Counted from the stretch's first letter, positions 8,697 through 22,400 are shown. The stretch: DNA of 64,000 bases from Rhipicephalus microplus (GCF_043290135.1 NW_027464602.1:186001-250000), one strand, 5' to 3'. Numbers and translations: made by a program. Notes: generated by a model not told the origin, from the sequence alone.

Positions 8697-9008
8697 GGTC
8701 CGGTAGGCGTGTTGTCGATGTTGCTGTGGCTGTGACACTCCGGGGAAAGGTGAACTGTGGGAAATTGTACATGGCATCGCTATCGGTCCTCAGCAACTGT
8801 GGTTGTGCGCCATGAATACACCAGCCAGGGGCGTTGCCTGAAGATCCCTTGTCGAAACCACCATCAGTCGAGTCCGTGGACGCGGCGCCGTCCGTGCAGT
8901 CGGCAAATCCAGCGAAACCAAGAAGCTGCGCAATGATGAACAAGAAACGTGAGTGCCACATTTTGGTTGTGCGTCCATGCCCACTGGCGATAAGATCCGT
9001 TAGATGGG

Positions 9009-9017
9009 CTTTTAAAG
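9009..9017 (-). promoter_or_regulatory. TATA-like box in LINE monomer 1
   Basis: This is the same CTTTAAAAG in the upstream monomer, 321 bp away, at the same distance from the ATG at 8961. Repetition of the box with each monomer supports a promoter-unit reading. Confidence 0.4.
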
Positions 9018-9999
9018 GGTCCGGTAGGCGTGTTGTCGATGTTGCTGTGGCTGTGACACTCCGGGGAAAGGTGAACTGTGGGAAATTGTACATGGCATCG
9101 CTATCGGTCCTCAGCAACTGTGGTTGTGCGCCATGAATACACCAGCCAGGGGCGTTGCCTGAAGATCCCTTGTCGAAACCACCATCAGTCGAGTCCGTGG
9201 ACGCGGCGCCGTCCGTGCAGTCGGCAAATCCAGCGAAACCAAGAAGCTGCGCAATGATGAACAAGAAACGTGAGTGCCACATTTTGGCTGTGCGTCCATG
9301 CCCACTTGGCCTGCTCCACTCTTACCACCATTAGAACATATCTTCAAAGCTATCTGCCCAAAGAAAAAAAAAGCGCCGCACCACCAACGGGTGGACTCGA
9401 ACCTCCAACTTTCCGGTTAACAGCCGATCACGCTAGCCAATTGCGCCACGGAGACAGTCCTGCTCCACTCTCACCACCATCAGAACTTATCTTCAAAGCT
9501 ATCAGCACAAAGAAAAAAAAAGCGCCCCAGCATCACCGGGTGGGCTCGAACCTCCAACCTTTCGTTTAACAGCCGATTGCGCTAGCCAATTGCGCCACGA
9601 AGACAGTCCTGCTCCACTCTCACCACCATCAGAACATATCTTCAAAGCTATTACCGCAAAGAAAAAAGCAACACACCACTCCCGGAAGGGCTCGAAACTC
9701 CAACCTTTCGGTTAACAGCCGATCACGCTAGCCAACTGCCCCACGGAGACAGTCGTGCTCCACTCTAACCACCGTCAGAACATTTCATCAGAGCTATCAC
9801 CCCAAAGAAAAAAAAAGCGCCGCACCACCACCGGTTGCGCTCGAACCTCCAACCTTTCGTTTAACAGCCGATCGCGCTAGCCAATTGCGCCACGAAGACA
9901 GTCCTGCTCCACTCTCACCACCATCAGAACATATCTTCAAAGCTATTACCGCAAAGAAAAAAGCAACACACCACTCCCGGAAGGGCTCGAAACTCCAAC

Positions 10000-12900
10000 C
10001 TTTCGGTTAACAGCCGATCGCGCTAGCCCATTGCGCTACGGATGCAGTCTTGCTCCACTCTTACCACAATTAGAACATATCTTCAAAGCTATCAGCCCAA
10101 AGAAAAAAAGCGCCGCACCACCAACGGGTGGGCTCGAACCTCCAAATTTCCGGTTAACAGCCGATCACGCTAGCCAATTGCGCCACGGGACAGTCATGCT
10201 CCACTCTCACCACCATCAGAACGTATCTTCAAAGCTATCAGCCCACAGAAAAAAAAGCGCCGCACCACCACCGGGTGGGCTCGAACCTCCAACTTTTCGG
10301 TTAACAGCCGATCACGCTAGCCAATTGCGCCACGGAGACCGTCCTGCTTCACTCTCACCACCATCATAACATATCTTCAAAGCTATCAGCCCAAAGAAAA
10401 ACAAAGCGCCGCACCACCTCCGGGTGGGCTCAAACTACCAACTTTTCTGTTAACAGCCGATCACGCTAGCGAATTGCGCCACGGAGACAGTCCTGCTCCA
10501 CTCTCACCACCATCAGAACATATATTCAAAGCTATCAGCCCAAAGAAAAAAAGCGCCGCACCACCATTGTGTGGGCTCGAACCTCCAACTTTTCGGTTAA
10601 CCGCCGATCACGCTAGCCAATTGCGCCACGGAGACAGTCCTGCTTCACTCTCACCACCATCATAACATATCTTCAAAGCTATCAGCCCAAAGAAAAAAAG
10701 CGCCGCACCACCACCGGGTGGGCTCGAAACTCCAACCTTTCGGTTAACTGCCGATCGCGCTAGCCAATGGCGCCACGGAGACAGTCCTGCTCCACTCTTA
10801 CCACAATTAGAACATATCTTCAAAGCTATCAGCCCAAAGAAAAAAAAAGCGCCGCACCACCAACGGGTGGACTGGAACCTCCAACTTTCCGGTTAACAGC
10901 CGATCACGCTAGCCAATTGTGCCATGGAGACAGTCCTGCTCCACTCTCACCACCATCAGAACTTATCTTCAAGGCTATCAGCACAAAGAAAAAAAAGCGC
11001 CCCAGCATCACCGGGTGGGCTCGAACCTCCAACCTTTCGTTTAACAGCCGATTGCACTAGCCAATTGCGCCACGAAGACAGTCCTGCTCCACTCTCACCA
11101 CCATCAGAACATATCTTCAAAGCTATCAGCACAAAGAAAAAAAAGCGCCCCAGCATCACCGGGTGGGCTCGAACTTCCAACCTTTCGGTTAACAGCCGAT
11201 CGCGCTAGCCAACTGCGCCACGGAGACAGTCCTGCTTCACTCTCACCACCATCAGAACATATCTTCATAGCTATCAGCACAAAGAAAAAAAAGCGCCCCA
11301 GCATCACCGGGTGGGCTCGAACTTCCAACCTTTCGGTTAACAGCCGATCGCGCTAGCCAACTGCGCCAAGGAGACAGTCGTGCTCCACTCTCACCACCAT
11401 CAGAACATATCTTCAAAGCTATCAGCGCAAAGAAAAAAGCAACACACCACTTCAGGAAGGGCTCGAAACTCCAACCTTTCGGTTAACAGCCGATCGCGCT
11501 AGCCAATGGCGCCACAGAGACAGTCCTGCTCCACTCTTACCACCATTAGAACATATCTTCAAAGCTATCAGCCCAAAGAAAAAAAAGCGCCGCACCACCA
11601 ACGGGTGGGCTCGAACCTCCAACTTTCCGGTTAACAGCCGATCACGCTAGCCAATTGCGCCACGGAGACAGTCCTGCTCCACTCTCACCACCATCAGAAC
11701 ATATCTTCAAAGCTATCAGCCCAAAGAAAAAAAAGCGCCGCACCACCACCGGGTGGGCTCGAACCTCCAACTTTTCGGTTAACAGCCGATCACGCTAGCC
11801 AATTGCGCCACGGGGACAGTCCTGCTTCACTCTCACCCCCATCAGAACATATCTTCAAAGCTATCAGCCCACAGAAAAAAAAGCGCCGCGCAACCACCGG
11901 GTAGGCTCGAACATCCAACCTTTCGGTTAACAGCCGATCGCGCTAGCCAATTGCCCCACGGAGACAGTCGTGCTCCACTCTCACCACCGTCAGAACATTT
12001 CTTCAGAGCTATCACCCCAAAGAAAAAAAAAGCGCCGCACCACCACCGGTTGCGCTCGAACCTCCGACCTTTTGGTTAACAGCCCATCGCGCTAGCCAAT
12101 TGCGCCACGGAGACAGTCCTGCTCCACTCTCACCACCATCAGAACTTATCTTCAAAGCTATCAGCACAAAGAAAAAAAAGCGCCCCAGCATCACCGGGTG
12201 GGCTCGAACCTCCAACCTTTCGTTTAACAGCCGATTGCGCTAGCCAATTGCGCCACGAAGACAGTCCTGCTCCACTCTCACCACCATCAGAACATATCTT
12301 CAAAGCTATCAGCACAAAGAAAAAAAAGCGCCCCAGCATCACCGGGTGGGCTCGAACTTCCAACCTTTCGGTTAACAGCCGATCGCGCTAGCCAACTGCG
12401 CCACGGAGACAGTCCTGCTTCACTCTCACCACCATTAGAACATATCTTCAAAGCTATCAGCCCAAAGAAAAAAAAGCGCCGCACCACCAACGGGTGGCCT
12501 CGAACCTCCAACTTTCCGGTTAACAGCCGATCACGCTAGCCAATTGCGCCACGGAGACAGTCCTGCTCCACTCTCACCACCATCAGAACATATCTTCAAA
12601 GCTATCAGCCCAAAGAAAAAAAAGCGCCGCACCACCACCGGGTGGGCTCGAACCTCCATCTTTTCGGTTAACAGCCGATCACGCTAGCCAATTGCGCCAC
12701 GGGGACAGTCCTGCTTCACTCTCACCCCCATCAGAACATATCTTCAAAGCTATCAGCCCACAGAAAAAAAAAGCGCCGCGCAACCACCGGGTAGGCTCGA
12801 ACCTCCAACTTTTCGATTAACAGCCGATCGCGCTAGCCAATTGCGCCAAGGAGACAGTCCTGCTCCACTCTCACCACCATAAGAACATATTTTCAAAGCT

Positions 12901-15900
12901 ATCAGCCCAAAAAAAAGCAACACACCACTCCCGGGAGGGCTCGAAACTCCAACCTTTCGGTCAACAGCCGATTGCGCTAGCCAATTGCGCCACGGAGACA
13001 GTACTGCTCCACTCTCACCACCATCAGAACATATCTTCAAAGCTATCAGCCCAAAGAAAAAAAAGCGCCATACCACCACCGGGTGGGCTCGAACCTCCGA
13101 CCTTTTGGTTAACAGCCCATCGCGCTAGCCAATTGCGCCATGGAGACAGTCCTGCACCACTCTCACCACCATCACAACATATCTTCAAAGCTATCAGCCC
13201 AAAGAAAAAAAAGCGCCGCACCACCACCGGGTGGGCTCGAACATCCAACCTTTCGGTAAACAGCTGATCGCGCTAGCCAATTGCCCCACGGAGACAGTCG
13301 TGCTCCACTCTCACCACCGTCAGAACATTTCTTCAGAGCTATCACCCCAAAGAAAAAAATAGCGCCGCACCACCACCGGTTGCGCTCGAACCTCCAACCT
13401 TTCGGTTAACAGCCGATCGCGCTAGCCGATTGCGCCAAGAAGACAGTCCTGTTCCACTCTCACCACCATCAGAACATATCTTCAAAGCCATTACCGCAAA
13501 GAAAAAAGCAACACACCACTCCCGGGAGTGCTCGAAACTCCAACCTTTCGATTAACAGCCGATCGCGCTAGCCCATTGCGCTACGGATGCAGTCTTGCTC
13601 CACTCTTACCACAATTAGAACATATCTTCAAAGCTATCAGCCCAAAGAAAAAAAGCGCCGCACCACCAACGGGTGGGCTCGAACCTCCAAATTTCCGGTT
13701 AACAGCCGATCACGCTAGCCAATTGCGCCACGGGACAGTCATGCTCCACTCTCACCACCATCAGAACGTATCTTCAAAGCTATCAGCCCACAGAAAAAAA
13801 AGCGCCGCACCACCACCGGGTGGGCTCGAACCTCCAACTTTTCGGTTAACAGCCGATCACGCTAGCCAATTGCGCCACGGAGACCGTCCTGCTTCACTCT
13901 CACCACCATCATAACATATCTTCAAAGCTATCAGCCCAAAGAAAAACAAAGCGCCGCACCACCTCCGGGTGGGCTCAAACTACCAACTTTTCTGCTAACA
14001 GCCGATCACGCTAGCGAATTGCGCCACGGAGACAGTCCTGCTCCACTCTCACCACCATCAGAACATATATTCAAAGCTATCAGCCCAAAGAAAAAAAGCG
14101 CCGCACCACCATTGTGTGGGCTCGAACCTCCAACTTTTCGGTTAACCGCCGATCACGCTAGCCAATTGCGCCACGGAGACAGTCCTGCTTCACTCTCACC
14201 ACCATCATAACATATCTTCAAAGCTATCAGCCCAAAGAAAAAAAGCGCCGCACCACCACCGGGTGGGCTCGAAACTCCAACCTTTCGGTTAACTGCCGAT
14301 CGCGCTAGCCAATGGCGCCACGGAGACAGTCCTGCTCCACTCTTACCACAATTAGAACATATCTTCAAAGCTATCAGCCCAAAGAAAAAAAAAGCGCCGC
14401 ACCACAAACGGGTGGACTGGAACCTCCAACTTTCCGGTTAACAGCCGATCACGCTAGCCAATTGTGCCATGGAGACAGTCCTGCTCCACTCTCACCACCA
14501 TCAGAACTTATCTTCAAGGCTATCAGCACAAAGAAAAAAAAAGCGCTCCAGCATCACCGGGTGGGCTCGAACCTCCAACCTTTCGTTTAACAGCCGATTG
14601 CACTAGCCAATTGCGCCACGAAGACAGTCCTGCTCCACTCTCACCACCATCAGAACATATCTTCAAAGCTATCAGCACAAAGAAAAAAAAGCGCCCCAGC
14701 ATCACCGGGTGGGCTCGAACTTCCAACCTTTCGGTTAACAGCCGATCGCGCTAGCCAACTGCGCCACGGAGACAGTCCTGCTTCACTCTCACCACCATCA
14801 GAACATATCTTCAAAGCTATCAGCACAAAGAAAAAAAAGCGCCCCAGCATCACCGGGTGGGCTCGAACTTCCAACCTTTCGGTTAACAGCCGATCGCGCT
14901 AGCCAACTGCGCCAAGGAGACAGTCGTGCTCCACTCTCACCACCATCAGAACATATCTTCAAAGCTATCAGCGCAAAGAAAAAAGCAACACACCACTTCA
15001 GGAAGGGCTCGAAACTCCAACCTTTCGGTTAACAGCCGATCGCGCTAGCCAATGGCGCCACACAGACAGTCCTGCTCCACTCTTACCACCATTAGAACAT
15101 ATCTTCAAAGCTATCAGCCCAAAGAAAAAAAAAGCGCCGCACCACCAACGGGTGGGCTCGAACCTCCAACTTTCCGGTTAACAGCCGATCACGCTAGCCA
15201 ATTGCGCCACGGAGACAGTCCTGCTCCACTCTCACCACCATCAGAACATATCTTCAAAGCTATCAGCCCAAAGAAAAAAAAGCGCCGCACCACCACCGGG
15301 TGGGCTCGAACCTCCAACTTTTCGGTTAACAGCCGATCACGCTAGCCAATTGCGCCGCGGGGACAGTCCTGCTTCACTCTCACCCCCATCAGAACATATC
15401 TTCAAAGCTATCAGCCCACAGAAAAAAAAGCGCCGCGCAACCACCGGGTAGGCTCGAACATCCAACCTTTCGGTTAACAGCCGATCGCGCTAGCCAATTG
15501 CCCCACAGAGACAGTCGTGCTCCACTCTCACCACCGTCAGAACATTTCTTCAGAGCTATCACCCCAAAGAAAAAAAAAGCGCCGCACCACCACCGGTTGC
15601 GCTCGAACCTCCGACCTTTTGGTTAACAGCCCATCGCGCTAGCCAATTGCGCCACGGAGACAGTCCTGCTCCACTCTCACCACCATCAGAACTTATCTTC
15701 AAAGCTATCAGCACAAAGAAAAAAAAGCGCCCCAGCATCACCGGGTGGGCTCGAACCTCCAACCTTTCGTTTAACAGCCGATTGCGCTAGCCAATTGCGC
15801 CACGAAGACAGTCCTGCTCCACTCTCACCACCATCAGAACATATCTTCAAAGCTATCAGCACAAAGAAAAAAAAGCGCCCCAGCATCACCGGGTGGGCTC

Positions 15901-17080
15901 GAACTTCCAACCTTTCGGTTAACAGCCGATCGCGCTAGCCAACTGCGCCACGGAGACAGTCCTGCTTCACTCTCACCACCATTAGAACATATCTTCAAAG
16001 CTATCAGCCCAAAGAAAAAAAAGCGCCGCACCACCAACGGGTGGCCTCGAACCTCCAACTTTCCGGTTAACAGCCGATCACGCTAGCCAATTGCGCCACG
16101 GAGACAGTCCTGCTCCACTCTCACCACCATCAGAACATATCTTCAAAGCTATCAGCCCAAAGAAAAAAAAGCGCCCCAGCATCACCGGGTGGGCTCGAAC
16201 TTCCAACCTTTCGGTTAACAGCCGATCGCGCTAGCCAACTGCGCCACGGAGACAGTCCTGCTTCACTCTCACCACCATCAGAACATATCTTCAAAGCTAT
16301 CAGCACAAAGAAAAAAAAGCGCCCCAGCATCACCGGGTGGGCTCGAACTTCCAACCTTTCGGTTAACAGCCGATCGCGCTAGCCAACTGCGCCAAGGAGA
16401 CAGTCGTGCTCCACTCTCACCACCATCAGAACATATCTTCAAAGCTATCAGCGCAAAGAAAAAAGCAACACACCACTTCAGGAAGGGCTCGAAACTCCAA
16501 CCTTTCGGTTAACAGCCGATCGCGCTAGCCAATGGCGCCACAGAGACAGTCCTGCTCCACTCTTACCACCATTAGAACATATCTTCAAAGCTATCAGCCC
16601 AAAGAAAAAAAAAGCGCCGCACCACCAACGGGTGGGCTCGAACCTCCAACTTTCCGGTTAACAGCCGATCACGCTAGCCAATTGCGCCACGGAGACAGTC
16701 CTGCTCCACTCTCACCACCATCAGAACATATCTTCAAAGCTATCAGCCCAAAGAAAAAAAAGCGCCGCACCACCACCGGGTGGGCTCGAACCTCCAACTT
16801 TTCGGTTAACAGCCGATCACGCTAGCCAATTGCGCCACGGGGACAGTCCTGCTTCACTCTCACCCCCATCAGAACATATCTTCAAAGCTATCAGCCCACA
16901 GAAAAAAAAGCGCCGCGCAACCACCGGGTAGGCTCGAACATCCAACCTTTCGGTTAACAGCCGATCGCGCTAGCCAATTGCCCCACAGAGACAGTCGTGC
17001 TCCACTCTCACCACCGTCAGAACATTTCTTCAGAGCTATCACCCCAAAGAAAAAAAAAGCGCCGCACCACCACCGGTTGC
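10000..17080 (-). repeat. Higher-order duplication of 24 units (offset ~3,546 bp)
   Basis: The string at about 10000-13540 recurs at about 13545-17080 with an offset of 3,545-3,547 bp, equal to 24 units. Distinctive markers recur in the same order: the GGGACAGTCATGC shortening (10187 and 13733), the CAAACTACCAACTTTTCTG unit (10432 and 13977) and the GGACTGGAACC unit (10869 and 14414). Few substitutions separate the copies, so the duplication is recent. Confidence 0.8.
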
Positions 17081-17629
17081 GCTCGAACCTCCGACCTTTT
17101 GGTTAACAGCCCATCGCGCTAGCCAATTGCGCCACGGAGACAGTCCTGCTCCACTCTCACCACCATCAGAACTTATCTTCAAAGCTATCAGCACAAAGAA
17201 AAAAAAGCGCCCCAGCATCACCGGGTGGGCTCGAACCTCCAACCTTTCGTTTAACAGCCGATTGCGCTAGCCAATTGCGCCACGAAGACAGTCCTGCTCC
17301 ACTCTCACCACCATCAGAACATATCTTCAAAGCTATCAGCACAAAGAAAAAAAAGCGCCCCAGCATCACCGGGTGGGCTCGAACTTCCAACCTTTCGGTT
17401 AACAGCCGATCGCGCTAGCCAACTGCGCCACGGAGACAGTCCTGCTTCACTCTCACCACCATTAGAACATATCTTCAAAGCTATCAGCCCAAAGAAAAAA
17501 AAGCGCCGCACCACCAACGGGTGGCCTCGAACCTCCAACTTTCCGGTTAACAGCCGATCACGCTAGCCAATTGCGCCACGGAGACAGTCCTGCTCCACTC
17601 TCACCACCATCAGAACATATCTTCAAAGC
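14670..17629 (-). repeat. Higher-order duplication of 10 units (offset 1,480 bp) with visible junction
   Basis: About 14670-16149 recurs as 16150-17629 with an offset of exactly 1,480 bp, ten 148-bp units. The unit at the join is a hybrid. It has the spacer side CAGCCCAAAG of the common subtype and the trailer side GCGCCCCAGCATCACC of another, with the exchange in or beside the A-run near 16150-16165. That is the product expected of an unequal crossover or similar exchange. Confidence 0.8.
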
Positions 17630-18100
17630 TATCAGCCCAAAGAAAAAAAAGCGCCGCACCACCACCGGGTGGGCTCGAACCTCCATCTTTTCGGTTAACA
17701 GCCGATCACGCTAGCCAATTGCGCCACGGGGACAGTCCTGCTTCACTCTCACCCCCATCAGAACATATCTTCAAAGCTATCAGCCCACAGAAAAAAAAAG
17801 CGCCGCGCAACCACCGGGTAGGCTCGAACCTCCAACTTTTCGATTAACAGCCGATCGCGCTAGCCAATTGCGCCAAGGAGACAGTCCTGCTCCACTCTCA
17901 CCACCATAAGAACATATTTTCAAAGCTATCAGCCCAAAAAAAAAGCGCCGCAACACCACCGGGTGGGCTCGAACCTCCTACCTTTCGGTTAACAGCCGAT
18001 CGCGCAAGCCAATTGCGCCACGGAGACAGTCCTGCTCAACTCTCACCATCTTCAGAACATATCTTCAAAGCTATCAGCCCAAAGAAAAAAAGCACCGCAC

Positions 18101-18174
18101 CACCACCGGGAGGGCTCGAACCTCCAACCATTCGGTTAACAGCCAATCGCGCCAGCCAATTGCGCCACGGAGAC
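18101..18174 (-). pseudogene. tRNA-Asn-like unit with fully paired T-stem
   Basis: Here the T-stem is GGAGG against CCTCC, fully paired, with T-loop TTCGAGC and an intact B box. The D-stem is GCGC/GCGC and the anticodon GTT. The acceptor keeps the same partial pairing as the reference unit (GTCTCCG with CGGTGGT), and the anticodon stem has a T-G wobble and an A-A end. A T7 run lies at 18085-18091. It is among the best-folding copies seen, so it is a good candidate if any unit makes a stable tRNA-like RNA. Confidence 0.65.
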
Positions 18175-19457
18175 AGTCCTGCTCCACTCTCACCACCATC
18201 AGAACATATCTTCAAAGCTATCAGCCCCCAAAAAAAAAGCACCGCACCACCACCGGGAGGGCTCGAACCTCCAACCATTCGGTTAACAGCCCATCGCGCT
18301 AGCCAACTGCGCCAAGGAGACAGTCGTGCTCCACTCTCACCACCATCAGAACATATCTTCAAAGCTATCAGCGCAAAGAAAAAAGCAACACACCACTCCA
18401 GGGAGGGCTCGAAACTCCAACCTTTCGGTTAACAGCCGATCGCGCTAGCCAATGGCGCCACGGAGACAGTCCTGCTCCACTCTTACCACCATTAGAACAT
18501 ATCTTCAAAGCTATCAGCCCAAAGAAAAAAAAAGCGCCGCACCACCAAAGGGTGGGCTCGATCCTCCAACTTTCCGGTTAACAGCCGATCACGCTAGCCA
18601 ATTGCGCCACGGAGACAGTCCTGCTCCACTCTCACCACCATCAGAACATATCTTCAAAGCTATAAGCCCAAAGAAAAAAAAGCGCCGCACCACCACCGGG
18701 TGGGCACAAACCTCCAACTTTTCGGTTAACAGCCGATCACGCTAGCCAATTGCGCCACGGGGACAGTCCTGCTTCACTCTCACCCCCATCAGAACATATC
18801 TTCAAAGCTATCAGCCCACAGAAAAAAAAGCGCCGCGCAACCACCGGGTAGGCTCGAACATCCAACCTTTCGGTTAACAGCCGATCGCGCTAGCCAATTG
18901 CCCCACGGAGACAGTCGTGCTCCACTCTCACCACCGTCAGAACATTTCTTCAGAGCTATCACCCCAAAGAAAAAAAAAAGCGCCGCACCACCACCGGTTG
19001 CGCTCGCACCACCGACCTTTTGGTTAACAGCCCATCGCGCTAGCCAATTGCGCCACGGAGACAGTCCTGCTCCACTCTCACCACCATCAGAACTTATCTT
19101 CAAAGCTATCAGCACAAAGAAAAAAAAAGCGCCCCAGCATCACCGGGTGGGCTCAAACCTCCAACCTTTCGTTTAACAGCCGATTGCGCTAGCCAATTGC
19201 GCCACGAAGACAGTCCTGCTCCACTCTCACCACCATCAGAACATATCTTCAAAGCTATCAGCACAAAGAAAAAAAAGCGCCCCAGCATCACCGGGTGGGC
19301 TCGAACTTCGAACCTTTCGGTTAACAGCCGATCCCGCTAGCCAACTGCGCCACGGAGACAGTCCTGCTTCACTCTCACCACCATCAGAACATATCTTCAA
19401 AGCTATCAGCACAAAGAAAAAAAAGCGCCACAGCATCACCGGGTGCGCTCGAACTTC

Positions 19458-22400
19458 CAACCTTTCGGTTAACAGCCCATCGCGCTAGCCAACTGCGCCA
19501 AGGAGACAGTCGTGCTCCACTCTCACCACCATCAGAACATATCTTCAAAGCTATCAGCGCAAAGAAAAAAGCAACACACCACTCCAGGGAGGGCTCGAAA
19601 CTCCAACCTTTCGGTTAACAGCCGATCGCGCTAGCCAATGGCGCCACGGAGACAGTCCTGCTCCACTCTTACCACCATTAGAACATATCTTCAAAGCTAT
19701 CAGCCCAAAGAAAAAAAAAGCGCCGCACCACCAACGGGTGGGCTCGAACCTCCAACTTTCTGGTTAACAGCCGATCACGCTAGCCAATTGCGCCACGGAG
19801 ACAGTCCTGCTCCACTCTCACCACCATCAGAACATATCTTCAAAGCTATCAACCCAAAGAAAAAAAAGCGCCGCACCACCACCGGGTGGGCACAAACCTC
19901 CAACTTTTCGGTTAACAGCCGATCACGCTAGCCAATTGCGCCACGGGGACAGTCCTGCTTCACTCTCACCCCCATCAGAACATATCTTCAAAGCTATCAG
20001 CCCACAGAAAAAAAAAGCGCCGCGCAACCACCGGGTAGGCTCGAACCTCCAACTTTTCGATTAACAGCCGATCGCGCTAGCCAATTGCGCCACGGAGACA
20101 GTCCTGCTCCACTCTCACCACCATAAGAACATATCTTCAAAGCTATCAGCCCAAAGAAAAAAAAGCGCCGCACCACCACCGGGTGGGCTCGAACATGCAA
20201 CCTTTCGGTTAACAGCCGATCGCGCTAGCCAATTGCCCCACGGAGACAGTCGTGCTCCACTCTCACCACCGTCAGAACATTTCTTCAGAGCTATCACCCC
20301 AAAGAAAAAAAAGCGCCGCACCACCACCGGTTGCGCTCGAACCTCCGACCTTTTGGTTAACAGCCCATCGCGCTAGCCAATTGCGCCATGGAGACAGTCC
20401 TGCTCCACTCTCACCACCATCAGAACATATCTTCAAAGCTATCAGCCCAAAGAAAAAAAAGCGCTGCACCACCACCGGGTGGGCTCGAACCTCCAAATTT
20501 TCGGTTAACAGCCGTTCACGCTAGCCAATTGCGCCACGGAGACAGTCCTGCTCCACACTCACCACCATCAGAACATATCTTCAAAGCTATCAGCAAACAG
20601 AAAAAAAAGCGCCGCACCACCACCGGGTGGGCTCGAACTTCCTATCTTTCGGTTAACAGCCGATCGCGCAAGCCAATTGCGCCACGGAGACCGTCCTGCT
20701 CAACTCTCACCATCATCAGAACATATCTTCAAAGCTATCAGCCCCCCCAAAAAAAGCACCGCACGACCATTGCGAGGGCTCGAACCTCCAACCATTCGGT
20801 TAACAGCCAATCGCGCCAGCAAAAATGCGCCACGGAGACAGTCCTGCTCCACTCTCCCCACCATCAGAACATATCTTCAAAGCTATCAGCACAAAGAAAA
20901 AAAGCGCCCCAGCATCACCGGGTGGGCTCGAACTTCCAACCTTTCGTTTAACAGCCGATCGCGCTAGCCAACTGCGCCAAGGAGCCAGTCGTGATCCACT
21001 CTCACCACCATCAGAACATATCTTCAAAGCTATCAGCGCAAAGAAAAAAGCAACACACCACTCCAAGGAGCGCTCGAAACTCCAACCTTTTGGTCAACAG
21101 CCGATCGCGCTAGCCCATTGCGCCACGGAGACAGTCTTGCTCATCTCTCACCACCATCAGAACATATCATCAAAGCTATCAGCCCAAAGAAAAAAAACCA
21201 CCGCACCACCACCCGGTAGGCTCGAACCTCCAACATTTCGGTTAACAGCCAATCGCGCTAGCGAATTGCGCCACGGAGACAGTCCTGCTCCACTCTCACC
21301 ATTATCATAACATATCTTCAAAGCTATCAGCACAAAGAAAAAAAAAGCGCCGCACCACCACCGCGGGGGCTCGAACCTCCAACCTTTCGGTTAACAGCCG
21401 ATCGCGCTAGCCAATGGCGCCACGGAGACAGTCCTGCTCCACTCTTACCACCATTAGAACATATCTTCAAAGCTATCAGCCCAAAGAAAAAAAAAGCGCC
21501 GCACCACCAACGGGTGGGCTCGAACCTCCAATTTCCGGTTAACAGCCGATCACGCTAGCCAATTGCGCCACGGAGACAGTCCTGCTCCACTCTCACCACC
21601 ATCAGAACATATCTTCAAAGCTATCAGCCCAAAGAAAAAAAAGCGCCGCACCACCACCGGGTGGGCACAAACCTCCAACTTTTCGGTTAACAGCCGATCA
21701 CGCTAGCCAATTGCGCCACGGGGACAGTCCTGCTTCACTCTCACCCCCATCAGAACATATCTTCAAAGCTATCAGCCCACAGAAAAAAAAGCGCCGCGCA
21801 ACCACCGGGTAGGCTCGAAACTCAAACCTTTCGGTTAACAGCCGATCGCGCTAGCCAATGGCGCCACGCAGACAGTCTTGCTCCACTCTCACCACCATCA
21901 GAACTTCTCTTGAAAGCTATGAGCCCAAAGAAAAAAAAGTGCCGCACCACCACCGGGTGGGCTTGAACTACCAACTTTTTGGTTAACAGCCGATCACGCT
22001 AGCCAATTGCGCCACGGAGACAGTCCTGCTCCACTCTCACCACCATCAGAACATATCTTCAAAGCTATCAGCCCACAGAAAAAAAAGCGCCGCACCACCA
22101 CCGGGTGGGCTTGAACCTCCAACTTTTCGGTTAACAGCCGATCACGCTAGCCAATTGCGCCACGAAGACAGTCCTGCTTCACTCTCACCACCATCATAAC
22201 ATATCTTCAAAGCTATCAGCCCAAAGAAAAAAAAGCGCCGCACCACCACCGGGTGGGCTCAAACTACCAACTTTTCGGTTAACAGCCGATCACGCTAGCG
22301 AATTGCGCCACAGAGACCGTCCTGCTGCACTCTCACCACCATCAGAACATATATTCAAAGCTATCAGCCCAAACAAAAAAAGCGCCGCACCACCACCGTG

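Larger units (their letters stand above)
8605..9306 (-). repeat. LINE 5' tandem monomers, period 321 bp
   Basis: Two full copies, 9306-8986 and 8985-8665, plus a third partial copy 8664-8605 are nearly identical, with only a C/T difference noticed near 9287. The period is exactly 107 codons, so the ORF1 frame stays open through all copies and an extra 107-aa block is encoded twice. The arrangement resembles the promoter monomers of rodent L1. The third copy departs from the others right after GCGCAG, where ORF1-specific sequence begins (GTTAGTTGCAG). Confidence 0.88.
4486..9309 (-). mobile_element. Nearly full-length CR1/Jockey-type non-LTR retrotransposon (LINE)
   Basis: This minus-strand LINE runs 5' to 3' from about 9306 to 4486. 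In order it has tandem 5' monomers, ORF1 with a 2A peptide, ORF2 with apurinic endonuclease and reverse transcriptase, a 3' UTR of about 330 bp and an AATAAA-(AAAG)n tail. No RNase H or restriction-like endonuclease is seen, and the SGIPQGSVLGP and FLDFAKAFDKVNH motifs place the RT near the CR1/L2/Jockey groups. The exact clade is not settled. At the left junction the array ends ACAGTCCT, and at the right it resumes CCTGCTCCACTC, so any target duplication is at most CCT. Array units near 10741-10880, 22570-22700 and 28050-28190 show the uninterrupted sequence, acting as paralogous empty sites. Three bases (TGG, 9307-9309) at the 5' junction fit neither side. Confidence 0.93.

Noticed and set aside
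8321..8815. Plus-strand frames opposite ORF1
   Set aside because: They are shadows of ORF1 and its monomers with no recognisable domain; the 2A, coiled-coil and RRM signals are on the minus strand.
7639..9282. ORF1 as a 547-aa protein from the first ATG
   Set aside because: The first 214 residues are two copies of the 107-codon promoter-like monomer. The 333-aa form from 8640 is preferred, but the longer form cannot be excluded.
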